Notes: generated from the sequence alone by a model not told the origin. A DNA stretch of 64,000 nt from Tenacibaculum sp. SG-28 (GCF_002954385.1 NZ_MQVY01000004.1:62001-126000); one strand, 5' to 3'. Positions 41,876 to 51,760 are shown, counted from the first letter of the stretch. Numbers and translations: made by a program.

Positions 41876-42506
41876 ACTTCATTATATAACCCAGGGAGCT
41901 ACCCCGGAACAGCATTTAACGTGTGTTCAAAAAGCATGTGCATCTGGTGCAGACTGGATACAATTACGACTAAAAGGTTTTGAAGAGGCGGTGGTATTAC
42001 AAACTGCTATCAAAGCAAGAGCAATAACAGCTCATTTTCAAACACGATTACTTATAAACGATTATTATAAAGTTGCAAAAGCGGTAGAAGCAGATGGTGT
42101 TCATTTAGGGAAAACTGATGCATGTCCTTTAGAGGCTCGTAACTTTCTCGGAAATCTTTTTACCATTGGAGGTACTGCAAATACCCTACAAGATTGCGTA
42201 AATTTGATAGCGAAAAAAGTCGATTACATCGGTTTAGGCCCCTATAAATTCACCAAGACTAAAAAGAATTTGAGTCCTGTTTTAGGTTTGGCAGGGTATA
42301 AAGTAATTACAGAGGAGTTAGCAACGGAAATTCCAATCATAGCGATAGGAGGAATTACTATAGAAGATGTGCCAGAGCTTATTAAAACAGGAGTACATGG
42401 AATAGCGCTCTCTCAAGAAATAACAAATGACTTTAATAGAATACAAGAATTGAGTCGTCTTTTGCAAATGGGAAGTACCCAAGAACAACAATTCAAAATG
42501 AAGTAA
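41865..42506 (+). CDS. thiE: Thiamine phosphate synthase ThiE (second paralogue)
   Basis: Joins HMP-PP and thiazole phosphate to thiamine monophosphate. The 213-residue barrel has [26 protein letters not shown] followed by VHLGKTD, GGTANT, and the product-phosphate segment [13 protein letters not shown], then [10 protein letters not shown]. These are the full ThiE motifs, so this copy is the better candidate for the true synthase. It overlaps the end of thiD by 11 bp. Confidence 0.93.
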   Translation: MISKLHYITQGATPEQHLTCVQKACASGADWIQLRLKGFEEAVVLQTAIKARAITAHFQTRLLINDYYKVAKAVEADGVHLGKTDACPLEARNFLGNLFTIGGTANTLQDCVNLIAKKVDYIGLGPYKFTKTKKNLSPVLGLAGYKVITEELATEIPIIAIGGITIEDVPELIKTGVHGIALSQEITNDFNRIQELSRLLQMGSTQEQQFKMK

Positions 42507-42531
42507 GCTTATAGACTTTAAAATTAGAATT

Positions 42532-43301
42532 ATGAAAACTTTACAAATTAGTGATAAAATATTCACCTCAAGATTGTTCACAGGAACAGGAAAATTTAGT
42601 TCTTCCTTACTAATGCAAGAGGCATTATTGGCCTCAGAAAGTGAATTAATTACGGTGGCCTTAAACGGGTAGATGTAAAAAATGAAGAAGATGCTATTGT
42701 ATCCTATTTAGACCATCCAAGAATAAATTTATTACCCAATACCTCTGGGGTTCGAACTGCTAAAGAGGCTGTTTTTGCTGCTGAATTGTCTAGAGAAGCA
42801 TTGGAAACTAATTGGATAAAACTAGAAATTCACCCAGATCCTAGGTATTTACTTCCAGATCCTATTGAAACATTGCAGGCCGCAGAGGAGTTGGTAAAGA
42901 GAGGATTTGTAGTAATGCCATACATACACGCCGATCCGGTACTTTGTAAAAGGCTAGAAGAAGTAGGAGTACAATGTGTTATGCCTTTAGGAGCTCCGAT
43001 AGGAACTAATAAAGGATTGAAAACACTAGAGTTTTTGGAGATAATTATTGAACAGTCTAATGTACCAGTGGTGGTTGATGCGGGAATTGGATCACCTTCT
43101 CACGCGGCACAAGCCATGGAATTAGGTGCAGATGCTGTTTTGGTAAATACAGCGATTGCGGTTTCAGAAAATCCTGTTCAAATGGCAAAGGCATTTAAAC
43201 TGGCTGTTGCGGCAGGAAGAATAGCTTACGAGGCAAAATTAGCACCTATTGTTACTGCAAAAGCGGAAGCCTCAAGTCCTTTAACGAGTTTTTTAGAGTA
43301 G
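42532..43301 (+). CDS. thiG: Thiazole synthase ThiG, with a one-base deletion
   Basis: ThiG forms the thiazole phosphate from deoxyxylulose phosphate, dehydroglycine and ThiS thiocarboxylate. The gene starts at 42532 ([20 protein letters not shown]). As written it stops after VALNG. One more A in the run at 42663-42665 restores [15 protein letters not shown] and a normal protein of about 256 residues, with [30 protein letters not shown], and [20 protein letters not shown]. thiH follows after 3 bp. The break is probably a sequence error. Confidence 0.92.
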
Positions 43302-43304
43302 ATA

Positions 43305-44414
43305 ATGCAATATTTTAAAGATTTATTTAACACCTATAATTGGGAGGCAACACTAGAAAGTATTTATGCTAAAACTGCTAGTCATGTGGAAAGTGCGTTG
43401 CAAAAGGAGAAACTGAGTATTGAGGATTTCAAAGCGCTCATATCCCCTGCAGCCAAGCCTTTTTTAGAGCAAATGGCGCAAAAAAGTCAGGAGATAACGA
43501 AAAAAAGATTTGGAAATACCATTCAGATGTACGCCCCTATGTATTTGAGTAATGAATGCCAAAATATCTGTACCTATTGCGGGTTTAGCATGACGAACAA
43601 AATCCCTAGAAGAACGCTAACCGATACGGAAATATTAGAGGAGGTAGCTTTTCTTAAGAGAAAAGGATACGATCACATTTTGTTGGTAACTGGAGAGGCG
43701 AATAAAACTGTTGGGGTAGCGTATTTGAAGAATGCAATATCTTTAATACGCGCTCATTTTTCTAATATCACTATTGAGGTGCAACCGCTAGATCAAGACG
43801 AGTATGAATTACTCATACATCATGGTTTGTATGCTGTTTTGGTATACCAAGAGACTTACCACCGCGATGAGTATAAAAAGCACCATCCAAAAGGAAGGAA
43901 ATCAAATTTTGACTATCGTTTAGATACTCCTGATAGGCTTGGAAGAGCAGGGATTCACAAAATAGGAATTGGCGCACTTTTTGGGCTCGAAGACTGGAGA
44001 GCAGATAGTTTTTTTACTGCTTTGCATTTAAAATATTTACAACGAACGTACTGGAAAACAAAGTATTCCATTTCCTTTCCAAGGTTACGTCCGCATTCCG
44101 GAGGATTACAACCAAAGGTAGAAATGACAGATGCAGATTTGGTGCAATTAATTTGTGCTTTTCGATTGTTTGATGAAGACGTAGAATTATCCATGTCTAC
44201 TAGAGAGAGTGAAGTTTTTAGAAATAATATCGTTACTTTAGGGGCAACATCCATAAGTGCTGCATCTAAAACAAACCCGGGAGGTTATTCGGTAGAACCA
44301 CAATCTTTGGAGCAGTTTGAAATTTCAGATGAGCGAAGTACGGAAGACTTTGTTGCAATGTTGAAAAGTAAAGGATTGGAAGTAGTTTGGAAAGATTGGG
44401 AGCATTTTAGTTAA
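43305..44414 (+). CDS. thiH: 2-iminoacetate synthase ThiH
   Basis: A radical SAM enzyme cleaving tyrosine to dehydroglycine for ThiG. The 369-residue protein has the cluster motif CQNICTYCGF at about residue 85. A typical ThiH follows, with LLVTGEANKTVGVAYL, RLGRAGIHKIGIGALFGL and SISFPRLRPHSGG. Presence of ThiH rather than ThiO suggests the tyrosine-dependent branch of thiazole synthesis. Confidence 0.96.
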   Translation: MQYFKDLFNTYNWEATLESIYAKTASHVESALQKEKLSIEDFKALISPAAKPFLEQMAQKSQEITKKRFGNTIQMYAPMYLSNECQNICTYCGFSMTNKIPRRTLTDTEILEEVAFLKRKGYDHILLVTGEANKTVGVAYLKNAISLIRAHFSNITIEVQPLDQDEYELLIHHGLYAVLVYQETYHRDEYKKHHPKGRKSNFDYRLDTPDRLGRAGIHKIGIGALFGLEDWRADSFFTALHLKYLQRTYWKTKYSISFPRLRPHSGGLQPKVEMTDADLVQLICAFRLFDEDVELSMSTRESEVFRNNIVTLGATSISAASKTNPGGYSVEPQSLEQFEISDERSTEDFVAMLKSKGLEVVWKDWEHFS

Positions 44415-44423
44415 ATATTTCTT

Positions 44424-45487
44424 ATGAATTTATCGACACGAGAAAGAAAACACTACGACAGGCATCTAATTTTAGATAAAATTGGAGAAAAAGGACAACT
44501 AAAATTAAAACAAGCGAAGGTATTAGTTATCGGTGCTGGTGGTTTAGGGTGTCCGGTGTTACAATATCTAACTGCTGCGGGTGTTGGAACCATAGGGATT
44601 ATCGATCCTGATGTTGTAGATCAAAGTAATTTACAGCGTCAAATTTTATATACCATAGACGATATAGGGGCTTCAAAGGCAGTTACTGCCTCTAAACGAC
44701 TTTCAAAATTGAATCCCTTTGTTCAGTTTACTGTTTATCAAGAAAAATTAACGACTAAAAATGCTATTTCTTTATTTGAAATATATGATATCATAGTAGA
44801 TGGGAGTGATAATTTTGAGACGCGCTATTTAACAAATGATGCGGCCATACTTACTGATAAACCCCTTGTTTATGGAGCGATTTTCAAATTTGAAGGACAA
44901 GTAAGTGTTTTCAATTATAACGGTAGTGCTACCTACCGATGTTTGTATCCAACACCACCTAAACCTGAGACCTCTCCCAATTGCTCTGAGATAGGTGTTC
45001 TTGGAGTTTTACCAGGTATTATAGGTAGTTTTCAAGCTAACGAAGTAATTAAGATTATTTGTAATATAGGAGAAGTTTTAGCAAATAAACTGCTGATTTA
45101 TGATACATTAAGTATGCGTCAAGTACTATTAAAATATGAAAAGTCAGATGCGTATACAGTTACTTCTTTAGATAAAGATTATGCTTTTTTTGTGGGATAT
45201 CGACTTCCGTAGAGGAGATACCATTAACAACATTAGAGCAGCATTCAGATGATTATAACCTATTAGATGTGCGCGAAAATTGGGAGCGAGAAGCATTTCA
45301 TATCGGAGGGATGCATATTCCTATGCCAGCACTATCGGAACGTTTAGAGGAATTAGATTTAAGTAAACCTCTAGTAGTTTATTGTAAATCAGGCGTGAGA
45401 AGTAGACGTGCTGCCCAAATTATAAAACAAGCATCAAAAAATGCAATCGTATTGCAACTAAAAGATGGAATAGGTAGTTCTCCTTAA
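44424..45487 (+). CDS. MoeB/ThiF-type adenylyltransferase with C-terminal rhodanese domain, one-base deletion
   Basis: The N-terminal part (about 255 residues) is an E1-like enzyme: VLVIGAGGLGCPVLQYLTAA nucleotide site, the Arg in QSNLQRQILY, and VDGSDNFETRYL. A frame break at the GGG of 45194-45196 separates it from a rhodanese domain (LLDVRENWEREAFHIGG, active-site loop VYCKSGVRSRRA). One extra base gives about 354 residues, the common MoeB-rhodanese fusion. As the last gene of the thiamine operon it most likely adenylates ThiS and passes sulfur from its rhodanese Cys. It may also serve MoaD. Only one of the two Cys-x-x-Cys pairs of zinc-binding E1-like enzymes is kept. Confidence 0.85.
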
Positions 45488-45544
45488 TTTTTAGCAATTG
45501 TTTTTTGTTTCTTCCAAGCATTATAATTTGATTATTTTCGTAAG

Positions 45545-46504
45545 ATGAAACAATGTACTAATACCGTTTTAATGGTTCGTCCTGCTCGCTTTGGACCCAA
45601 CGAGCAAACTGCTGTAAATAATTATTTTCAAAGAGAAAATACGGGCGTATTGCCTGCGACAGTTCAGGTAAAAGCACAGCAAGAATTTGATGCTTTAGTG
45701 GCACTTTTACAAGTCGAGGGAATAGGAGTAATTGTACTCGAGGATACTCCTACACCATTGAAGCCAGATGCGGTTTTTCCTAATAATTGGATTTCCTTTC
45801 ATGAAAATGGAGATGTAGCAATGTATCCGATGTTTGCAGAAAACAGAAGGTTGGAGAGAAGAGAAGATGTTTTGCAAGTTCTCGAAGATAATAATTTTGT
45901 AATAGAGCATATTGTAGATTATGCTGAAGCAGAAGAGGAAGGTGTATTCTTAGAAGGAACGGGTAGTATGGTGTTGGATAGAGTACATCGCAAGGCTTAT
46001 GCTGCAGTATCTCCGCGTACAGATGAAGATTTGTTTATAGAGTTTTGTGAAGATTTTGAGTATACACCGGTAATTTTTTCGGCGTATCAAAGTAGCATGA
46101 ACAAAAAAGAATTGATCTATCACACCAATGTCATGCTGTGTATTGCGGAAACTTTTGCTATTGTCGCTTTAGAAACTATAATAGATAAAAAGGAAAGAAA
46201 GAATGTACTAAAGCATTTAAAATCTAACGCAAAAGAGATCGTTGCAATTACCGAAAAACAGATGCAGCACTTTGCAGGAAATATGTTGCAACTTTGCGGA
46301 GAAAATGAAACACTTTACTTAGTAATGAGTACTAGCGCCTACAAGGTGCTTACCGAAGCACAATTAGCTGTTATTGAAAAGCATTGTACCGTTATACATG
46401 CAGACATAAGCACGATAGAAAAGTATGGTGGTGGAAGTGTTCGATGTATGTTAGCAGAGGTGTTTTTTACCAAAAGCGAACTAGGTTCGGTCGTGATTTG
46501 TTAA
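45545..46504 (+). CDS. ctlX: CtlX-type citrulline/arginine hydrolase (amidinotransferase fold)
   Basis: A 319-residue protein of the guanidino-modifying enzyme fold. It has MVRPARFGPNEQT at the start, DAVFPNNWISFH, EGTGSMVLDR and HTNVMLCI. The end motif GGGSVRCMLAEVFF carries the presumed nucleophile Cys. These fit the group named citrulline utilization hydrolase CtlX and close relatives of dimethylarginine hydrolases. The exact substrate is uncertain. It lies on the same strand as the arginase-like gene, with the thiamine operon between, so a joint role in arginine or citrulline use is possible but not shown. Confidence 0.8.
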   Translation: MKQCTNTVLMVRPARFGPNEQTAVNNYFQRENTGVLPATVQVKAQQEFDALVALLQVEGIGVIVLEDTPTPLKPDAVFPNNWISFHENGDVAMYPMFAENRRLERREDVLQVLEDNNFVIEHIVDYAEAEEEGVFLEGTGSMVLDRVHRKAYAAVSPRTDEDLFIEFCEDFEYTPVIFSAYQSSMNKKELIYHTNVMLCIAETFAIVALETIIDKKERKNVLKHLKSNAKEIVAITEKQMQHFAGNMLQLCGENETLYLVMSTSAYKVLTEAQLAVIEKHCTVIHADISTIEKYGGGSVRCMLAEVFFTKSELGSVVIC

Positions 46505-46805
46505 AAAGTAAATAATCTCTCCAATAGCAGTTCGTAATCCGTGCCTGTGGTTTCATTTTACTTTATATAGTTTAGGGTGTCATACACGTCTTTCTGTTTC
46601 TATTATTTATGAGAAAATCTATATATTTTGTGCATGACCTAAATAATGAATACCCATTTACACCCTTTTGAAATGTTAAAAATTGGGCAACATAAAAATA
46701 TGTATCTGTAACAGTTACGAAAAATGGAGGCGTGCTTGGTTTTGCCTTTACAAGTTGCGTACTTTACAAATAAATACCTAGTTTCTATAATTATAGGTAT
46801 TGATT
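46505..46805. other. Intergenic region without recognisable gene
   Basis: About 300 bp between ctlX and a leftward membrane-protein gene. The only structure is a weak inverted repeat at 46773-46801 (AATACCTA / TAGGTATT, 13-nt loop), which may end the leftward transcript. No RNA gene, promoter or frame longer than about 20 codons with a start looked convincing. Confidence 0.4.
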
Positions 46806-47258
46806 TTAAGAAATTACCGCTTTGGGTATTTTATAATTCTTGTAGTACTGCATTAATACAAACGAACATATTACAGAGGATGCAATTCCCTCAATAGCTA
46901 ACGCGAATACCACAAGTTGCAAGCTTAGATTTTGTCCCCAAAATGACGAATCCTCCAAAACCGTCATAAATTCCGCATTAGCAAAGGTAACATAAACGAT
47001 TAAGCCCACAATAGTTAAAAATACCGCCAACATAGAAGTTCCGGCACCTATAATGAAGTTCTGGGTGTACAGAAGCTCTTTATTTTCTGTAATATTGGTT
47101 TTAATAGCCCTATTAATTCCCCATAAAACAATAAAGAAATTGAAAAAACGCAATTCCGAAATTTGTTCAAGACCTAATATTTTCATGAATAGAAAATACC
47201 CACTTATTCCAAGAAAGGTTAACAACGCATTGCTAACAATAATTTTACTTTTTGACAT
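46806..47258 (-). CDS. Small integral membrane protein, function unknown
   Basis: A 150-residue protein starting at the ATG at 47258 (MSKSKIIVSNALLTFLGISG). It has about four hydrophobic segments: near residues 10-28, 38-50, 72-95 and 115-142. The size and layout recall DUF4199-type Bacteroidota membrane proteins, but I do not see enough conserved residues to assign it. It stands alone; 160 bp of non-coding sequence separate it from the dehydrogenase gene at 47419-50316. Confidence 0.65.
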   Translation of the reverse strand: MSKSKIIVSNALLTFLGISGYFLFMKILGLEQISELRFFNFFIVLWGINRAIKTNITENKELLYTQNFIIGAGTSMLAVFLTIVGLIVYVTFANAEFMTVLEDSSFWGQNLSLQLVVFALAIEGIASSVICSFVLMQYYKNYKIPKAVIS

Positions 47259-47418
47259 AATCAAGAGTTTTAGGTTACACAATCCCTTAAAAATACAAAA
47301 TAATTAATCTGTAAGCAACTGACAGTTAGTAAAATAGTTTTTTTAACATGCTTTTTTAGGATTAAGCACTTAAATTTTACTGCTAAAGTTGTTTTGTTTT
47401 CAATACGGTACTCTAATA

Positions 47419-50316
47419 TTAGCAAATAATAGCCTCCTTCAAAATAGTAATTGGATGTTTTGCTACTCGTTTGGTGCCATCGTAAATTTGGTGCCTACAA
47501 CTGGTTCCTGCTGCTGCAATTTCTGTCGTATCCTTGCAGTTTCTTATCTTCGGAAATAAAGTGTCTTCTCCAACTTGCATGCTAACTTTATAGTGTTCTT
47601 TTTCGTAGCCAAAAGATCCAGCCATACCACAGCATCCTGTATTCATAATGGTGACCTTGTAATGCTCTGGAATATTTAAGACACTAAATGTGGCATGCGT
47701 ACTTGATAATGCTTTTTGGTGGCAATGGCCATGAATTTTTAATTCTTTACTATCTGAGGTAAACACAGAAGTGTCTATTTTTCCATTTTTATGTGCAGCT
47801 GCTAAAAATTCTTCTATAGTATAAGTGTTTTTAGCGATGGCTTCGGCATCTTCCTTTGAATCGGCTAAACGAATGTATTCATCTCTAAACGATAAAATGG
47901 CAGAGGGTTCTATTCCAACAAGAGGAGTTTCTTCGGAAATCAAATTTTTAAAAATAGCAATGTTCTTATTAGCGATTATTTTCGCTTCTTTTAAAAATCC
48001 TTTAGAAATATAACTTCGACCACTTTCTTCATGTGCAACAGTATTCACCTCGTATCCTAATTTCTCCAAAACAAAAACGGTGTCTTTTCCAATACCTGTA
48101 TCGTAATAATTGGTAAATTCATCGTTAAATAGATATAGTTTTTTATTGGCTTTCTTTTTAGGGTGTTTTTTTAACCATGCGCTAAGGGTTTGGTTGGCTA
48201 AATTTGGAACTGTTCGCGCAGCGGCAACCCCTAATATTTTCTTTGCCAGGGTGGTATTCGTAAAAAAATTAGTAACACTTGGTACGATACTCCCAAGTTT
48301 GTTGTATTTCGCATTATTAGCAAATAATTTACTTCGGAGAGAATAACCATTTTCTTCTTGAAACTGGTATAAAAATTCCGCTTTCATAGAAGCGATATCT
48401 ACATTACTTGGGCATTCTGTGGCACAGGCTTTACAACTTAAGCAGAGGTCTAGCACATCTTTTAGCTCTTGTGAGTTAAACTTATTTTTGGCCGAGTTAT
48501 TTGTCAATACTTCTCGAAGTGTATTTGCTCTAGCTCTAGTGGTGTCTTTTTCGTTTCGTGTCGCTCGGTAACTCGGGCATAAGGTTCCACCAGCTTCTGG
48601 TGATTTTCTGCAATCTCCAGAACCATTACATTTTTCAGCAAGCTTTAAAATACCCTCGCTATCCGAAAAATCTTGAAGCGTTTGAATTTCAGGTTCTTCT
48701 CTATCACTTGCATAACGAAGATTTTTGTCCATGGCAAAAGCATCCGTAATTTTTCCCTTGTTGAAGATGTTTTTTGGATCAAATGCTTGCTTAATTCTTC
48801 TCAATAATTCATAGTTTTTATCACCAATCATCAATGGAATAAACTCTGCACGAACAATTCCGTCTCCGTGCTCACCACTAAAAGATCCTTGGTATCGCTT
48901 TACCAATTCTGCAGTTTCTGTCGTTATTTTTCTGAAGAGTACAACATCTTCTTTTTTCTTTAAATTCAATATCGGACGAAGGTGAAGTTCTCCTGCTCCT
49001 GCATGTGCATAATAGACAGCCTCTTGCGCATACTTTGTCATGATTTTTGTGAATTCTTCTATATAGCTGGGTAAATCCTCCAAGGCAACAGCAGTGTCTT
49101 CAATACAAGCTACTGCTTTTTTATCGCCTACCATATTTCCAAGCAAGCCTAAACCTGCTTTTCTTAAATGATGTACTTTTGGTATATCCGTGCCATAAAC
49201 CTTAGGATGGTGGTATCCAAAATTATGAGCTTTTAAATCTGTAATTAATGCATCCGCAAGTATTTCTGCTTCTTCTAGAGAATGTGCACTAACTTCTAGC
49301 ATTAATACTGCCTCTGGGTCTCCTTGTAAGAAAAATCTGTTCTTTACTTGCTCCCTATTATTTTTGGTACAGTCTAGGATTACTTTATCCATGAGTTCAC
49401 ATGTAAATAAATTGTGTTTCATGGCAGTAACAGTTGCCTTTAAACTTTCATTTACATTGGTAAAATGTGGGCAAACCATAATACTGTGTGAAGGAGGTAA
49501 GGCATCTAGTTGTATTGTAATCGCAGTAGAAAATACCAAAGTTCCCTCGCTCCCAGATAAAAATTTAGCAAGATTTACGGTGGGTTCGGTTCCTCCAAAT
49601 AAATCCGAACTTAAAAATTCATCTACAGCATATCCGGTATTTCTTCTATGGATACTTGCTTTTGGAAATTCTTGTTTTATTTCTCTTTGAATGCTCTCCT
49701 GAGAAAGTTCTCTGTAAATAGTTTTGTAAATGGTTCCTTCTAGAGAGTTCTCTGATCGTTTTAATTTAAATTCTTCCGATGTTATTTTTGAAAAATAAGC
49801 CTCCGACCCGTCGCTCAAAACTCCTGCAATTGCAATAGTTTTGTCTCTTGTTACTCCGTATCGAATAGAGGTGCTTCCAGAGGAATTGTTACCTACCATT
49901 CCTCCAATCATACAGCGGTTAGAAGTAGAAGTGTTTGGACCAAAGAATAATCCAAATTGGTGTAAAAAACGGTTTAAATCGTCTCGAATTATACCTGGTT
50001 CTACGGTAATGGTTTTATTTTTTTCATCAAAATCCAATATGTTAGTGAAATGTTTTGAGACATCTACTACAATACCATCACCTACACATTGCCCTGCAAG
50101 AGAGGTTCCTGCAGTTCTTGGAATTAAGGTAATTTCGTTTACTTCGGCGAAAGCAATGAGTTTTTTTAGATCTACTTTGTCTTTAGGATATGCTACTGCT
50201 AGTGGTATTTTTCGATATACAGAGGCATCTGTTGCATAAATGTTTTTATGCAAGTCATCGAAGAGTAACTCGCCATCTAAGGTGTTTTTTAGTTCTTGAA
50301 GCTTTGTAGTGCTCAT
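47419..50316 (-). CDS. YdiJ-type FAD-linked and Fe-S 2-hydroxyacid dehydrogenase, probable D-2-hydroxyglutarate dehydrogenase
   Basis: A 965-residue fusion. The N-terminal FAD-binding_4 domain has IPRTAGTSLAGQCVGDG (about residue 57) and GGMVGNNSSGSTSIRYG (about 137). The FAD-oxidase C-terminal domain follows, with AHAGAGELHLRP and GEHGDGIVRAEFIP. Then come Fe-S motifs with CNGSGDC (about 560) and CLSCKACATECPSN (about 625), and a CCG domain with HGHCHQKA and NTGCCGMAGSFGYE (about 890). E. coli YdiJ, of the same build, oxidises D-2-hydroxyglutarate. Here the divergent neighbour is an HglS-type enzyme that makes D-2-hydroxyglutarate, so the same reaction is likely; D-lactate is the alternative. 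It starts 2 bp after the Lrp gene. Confidence 0.88.
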   Translation of the reverse strand: MSTTKLQELKNTLDGELLFDDLHKNIYATDASVYRKIPLAVAYPKDKVDLKKLIAFAEVNEITLIPRTAGTSLAGQCVGDGIVVDVSKHFTNILDFDEKNKTITVEPGIIRDDLNRFLHQFGLFFGPNTSTSNRCMIGGMVGNNSSGSTSIRYGVTRDKTIAIAGVLSDGSEAYFSKITSEEFKLKRSENSLEGTIYKTIYRELSQESIQREIKQEFPKASIHRRNTGYAVDEFLSSDLFGGTEPTVNLAKFLSGSEGTLVFSTAITIQLDALPPSHSIMVCPHFTNVNESLKATVTAMKHNLFTCELMDKVILDCTKNNREQVKNRFFLQGDPEAVLMLEVSAHSLEEAEILADALITDLKAHNFGYHHPKVYGTDIPKVHHLRKAGLGLLGNMVGDKKAVACIEDTAVALEDLPSYIEEFTKIMTKYAQEAVYYAHAGAGELHLRPILNLKKKEDVVLFRKITTETAELVKRYQGSFSGEHGDGIVRAEFIPLMIGDKNYELLRRIKQAFDPKNIFNKGKITDAFAMDKNLRYASDREEPEIQTLQDFSDSEGILKLAEKCNGSGDCRKSPEAGGTLCPSYRATRNEKDTTRARANTLREVLTNNSAKNKFNSQELKDVLDLCLSCKACATECPSNVDIASMKAEFLYQFQEENGYSLRSKLFANNAKYNKLGSIVPSVTNFFTNTTLAKKILGVAAARTVPNLANQTLSAWLKKHPKKKANKKLYLFNDEFTNYYDTGIGKDTVFVLEKLGYEVNTVAHEESGRSYISKGFLKEAKIIANKNIAIFKNLISEETPLVGIEPSAILSFRDEYIRLADSKEDAEAIAKNTYTIEEFLAAAHKNGKIDTSVFTSDSKELKIHGHCHQKALSSTHATFSVLNIPEHYKVTIMNTGCCGMAGSFGYEKEHYKVSMQVGEDTLFPKIRNCKDTTEIAAAGTSCRHQIYDGTKRVAKHPITILKEAIIC

Positions 50317-50318
50317 TG

Positions 50319-50777
50319 CTATTCTATAGGTATGTTACGTTTAAAACAAGTGTCAAAACAAATAAAGGTGTCTGTTCCGGCGACACCATTTATAAAGTGC
50401 ACTTTGTCGTAAATAATTTTTTGCAAGTGCCCATTATCTCTTGCAAATATCAGAATAAAAATAGCATAATTACCAGAAACAAAGTTACATTCTACAATTT
50501 CTTCTATTTTTTCTAACTCCTGCATTACACTCTTTGCAAATCGTGCTTCTTTAAGCCTTATCCCCGTGTATGATTTTGTTTTATAACCGAGACTGTTTTC
50601 GTCTAAAATAAATTCTGCGTTCTTAATAATCCCCTCTTTGGTTAGTTTTTTGATTCTTTGGTGAATTAAAGAATTTGAAACTTTTAACTCCTCTGCAATT
50701 TTGGAATATGGTTTTCGAGCGTCTATTCTTAATTTGGATAGAATCTTCTTATCAATATAGTCAAATTGGTCATTCAT
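50319..50777 (-). CDS. Lrp/AsnC-family transcriptional regulator
   Basis: A 152-residue regulator with an N-terminal winged helix-turn-helix (YIDKKILSKLRIDARKPYSK, then SNSLIHQRIKKLTKEGII) and a C-terminal RAM ligand-binding domain ending in CFDTCFKRNIPIE. Such proteins form octamers or dimers that respond to amino acids. It is the first gene before the YdiJ-type dehydrogenase and is divergent from the HglS-type gene, so it probably controls both from the 154-bp intergenic region. Lysine or a lysine catabolite is the suggested ligand; this is inference. Confidence 0.92.
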   Translation of the reverse strand: MNDQFDYIDKKILSKLRIDARKPYSKIAEELKVSNSLIHQRIKKLTKEGIIKNAEFILDENSLGYKTKSYTGIRLKEARFAKSVMQELEKIEEIVECNFVSGNYAIFILIFARDNGHLQKIIYDKVHFINGVAGTDTFICFDTCFKRNIPIE

Positions 50778-50904
50778 AAATAGGAAAGGGGTTTTATTTA
50801 GTCAAATTGGTTTTTTTAAAGCTAAATTATATTTTTTTGATTTAAAAGGTGTTGTTATAATGTAAAATTACTCAAATTATACCCGAACCAAAAGAAATTC
50901 AGGG

Positions 50905-50912
50905 TAAATTTG
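50905..50912 (+). promoter_or_regulatory. Promoter -7 element for the HglS-type gene
   Basis: TAAATTTG fits TANNTTTG, 20 bp before the ATG. No TTG is seen at the usual distance, which may point to a need for an activator, such as the divergently encoded Lrp protein. Confidence 0.5.
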
Positions 50913-50931
50913 TAGCAAATTATTTGATAGT

Positions 50932-51744
50932 ATGAGCACAGCACAAATTTTTGAAAAGTTATGGAAGGAGTACACAGAACGCACTCCATCTGCACAGAAG
51001 ATAAAAGATTTATTTATCGCGAAAGGAAATACGGTTTTAAACGATCATATCGCAATTAGAACTTTTGATGATCCAACGGTAAATATTGATGTTTTAGCAG
51101 TTCCTTTTGTAGAAGCTGGATATGAAGAAAAGGGAGACTATATTTTTGAGGCTAAAAAGTTATACGCAAAACATTACGAGCATGCAACTGATAAAGACGC
51201 ACCTCGTGTATTTATTAGTCAGTTAAAAACACAGGAGTTTTCTGAGGCTTTACAAATGGAAGTAAAGCATATGATTGACTCTATTGCGGAAAAAGATTTA
51301 GATCCATCCGAACTAATATTTAAAGGGCGTTTGTGGGAACAACCGAGTTTTAGCTTGTACCAAAAGCTTCAGGAAGAGAGTGAATATGCTGCTTGGTTGT
51401 ATGTGAACGGATTTTGTTCCAATCACTTTACCGTAGATGTTAATAAGCTACAGACGTTTGATTCGCTTAAAGAAGTAAATTCCTTTTTAAAAGCAAATGG
51501 ATTTAAAATGAATACTTCTGGTGGTGAAATTAAAGGAACTCCTGCACAATTCTTGGAACAATCTAGTGTTTTAGCAGATAAAATACCAGTTGCTTTTAAA
51601 GAAAGTACTCAAGAAATTACTTCGTGTTATTACGAATTTGCATTCCGACATCCAATGGAGAACGGCGTGCTTTTTTCTGGTTTTATTGCAGGTTCTGCAG
51701 ACAAGATTTTTGAGAGTACAGATATGAAGCTTCAAGGAGCATAA
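50932..51744 (+). CDS. hglS: HglS-type (DUF1338) 2-oxoadipate dioxygenase/decarboxylase
   Basis: HglS-type enzymes are Fe(II) enzymes of the vicinal-oxygen-chelate fold that turn 2-oxoadipate into D-2-hydroxyglutarate with loss of CO2, a late step of lysine breakdown in Pseudomonas. The 270-residue protein has NDHIAIRTFDDP (likely metal-binding His), CSNHFTVDVNKLQTF (second His), and a C-terminal ITSCYYEFAFRHPMENG with a Glu in place to complete the metal site. Length is that of the short DUF1338 form. Its neighbours, an Lrp regulator and a YdiJ-type dehydrogenase, support the assignment. Confidence 0.85.
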   Translation: MSTAQIFEKLWKEYTERTPSAQKIKDLFIAKGNTVLNDHIAIRTFDDPTVNIDVLAVPFVEAGYEEKGDYIFEAKKLYAKHYEHATDKDAPRVFISQLKTQEFSEALQMEVKHMIDSIAEKDLDPSELIFKGRLWEQPSFSLYQKLQEESEYAAWLYVNGFCSNHFTVDVNKLQTFDSLKEVNSFLKANGFKMNTSGGEIKGTPAQFLEQSSVLADKIPVAFKESTQEITSCYYEFAFRHPMENGVLFSGFIAGSADKIFESTDMKLQGA

Positions 51745-51760
51745 GCGCAATTTATAAAGT

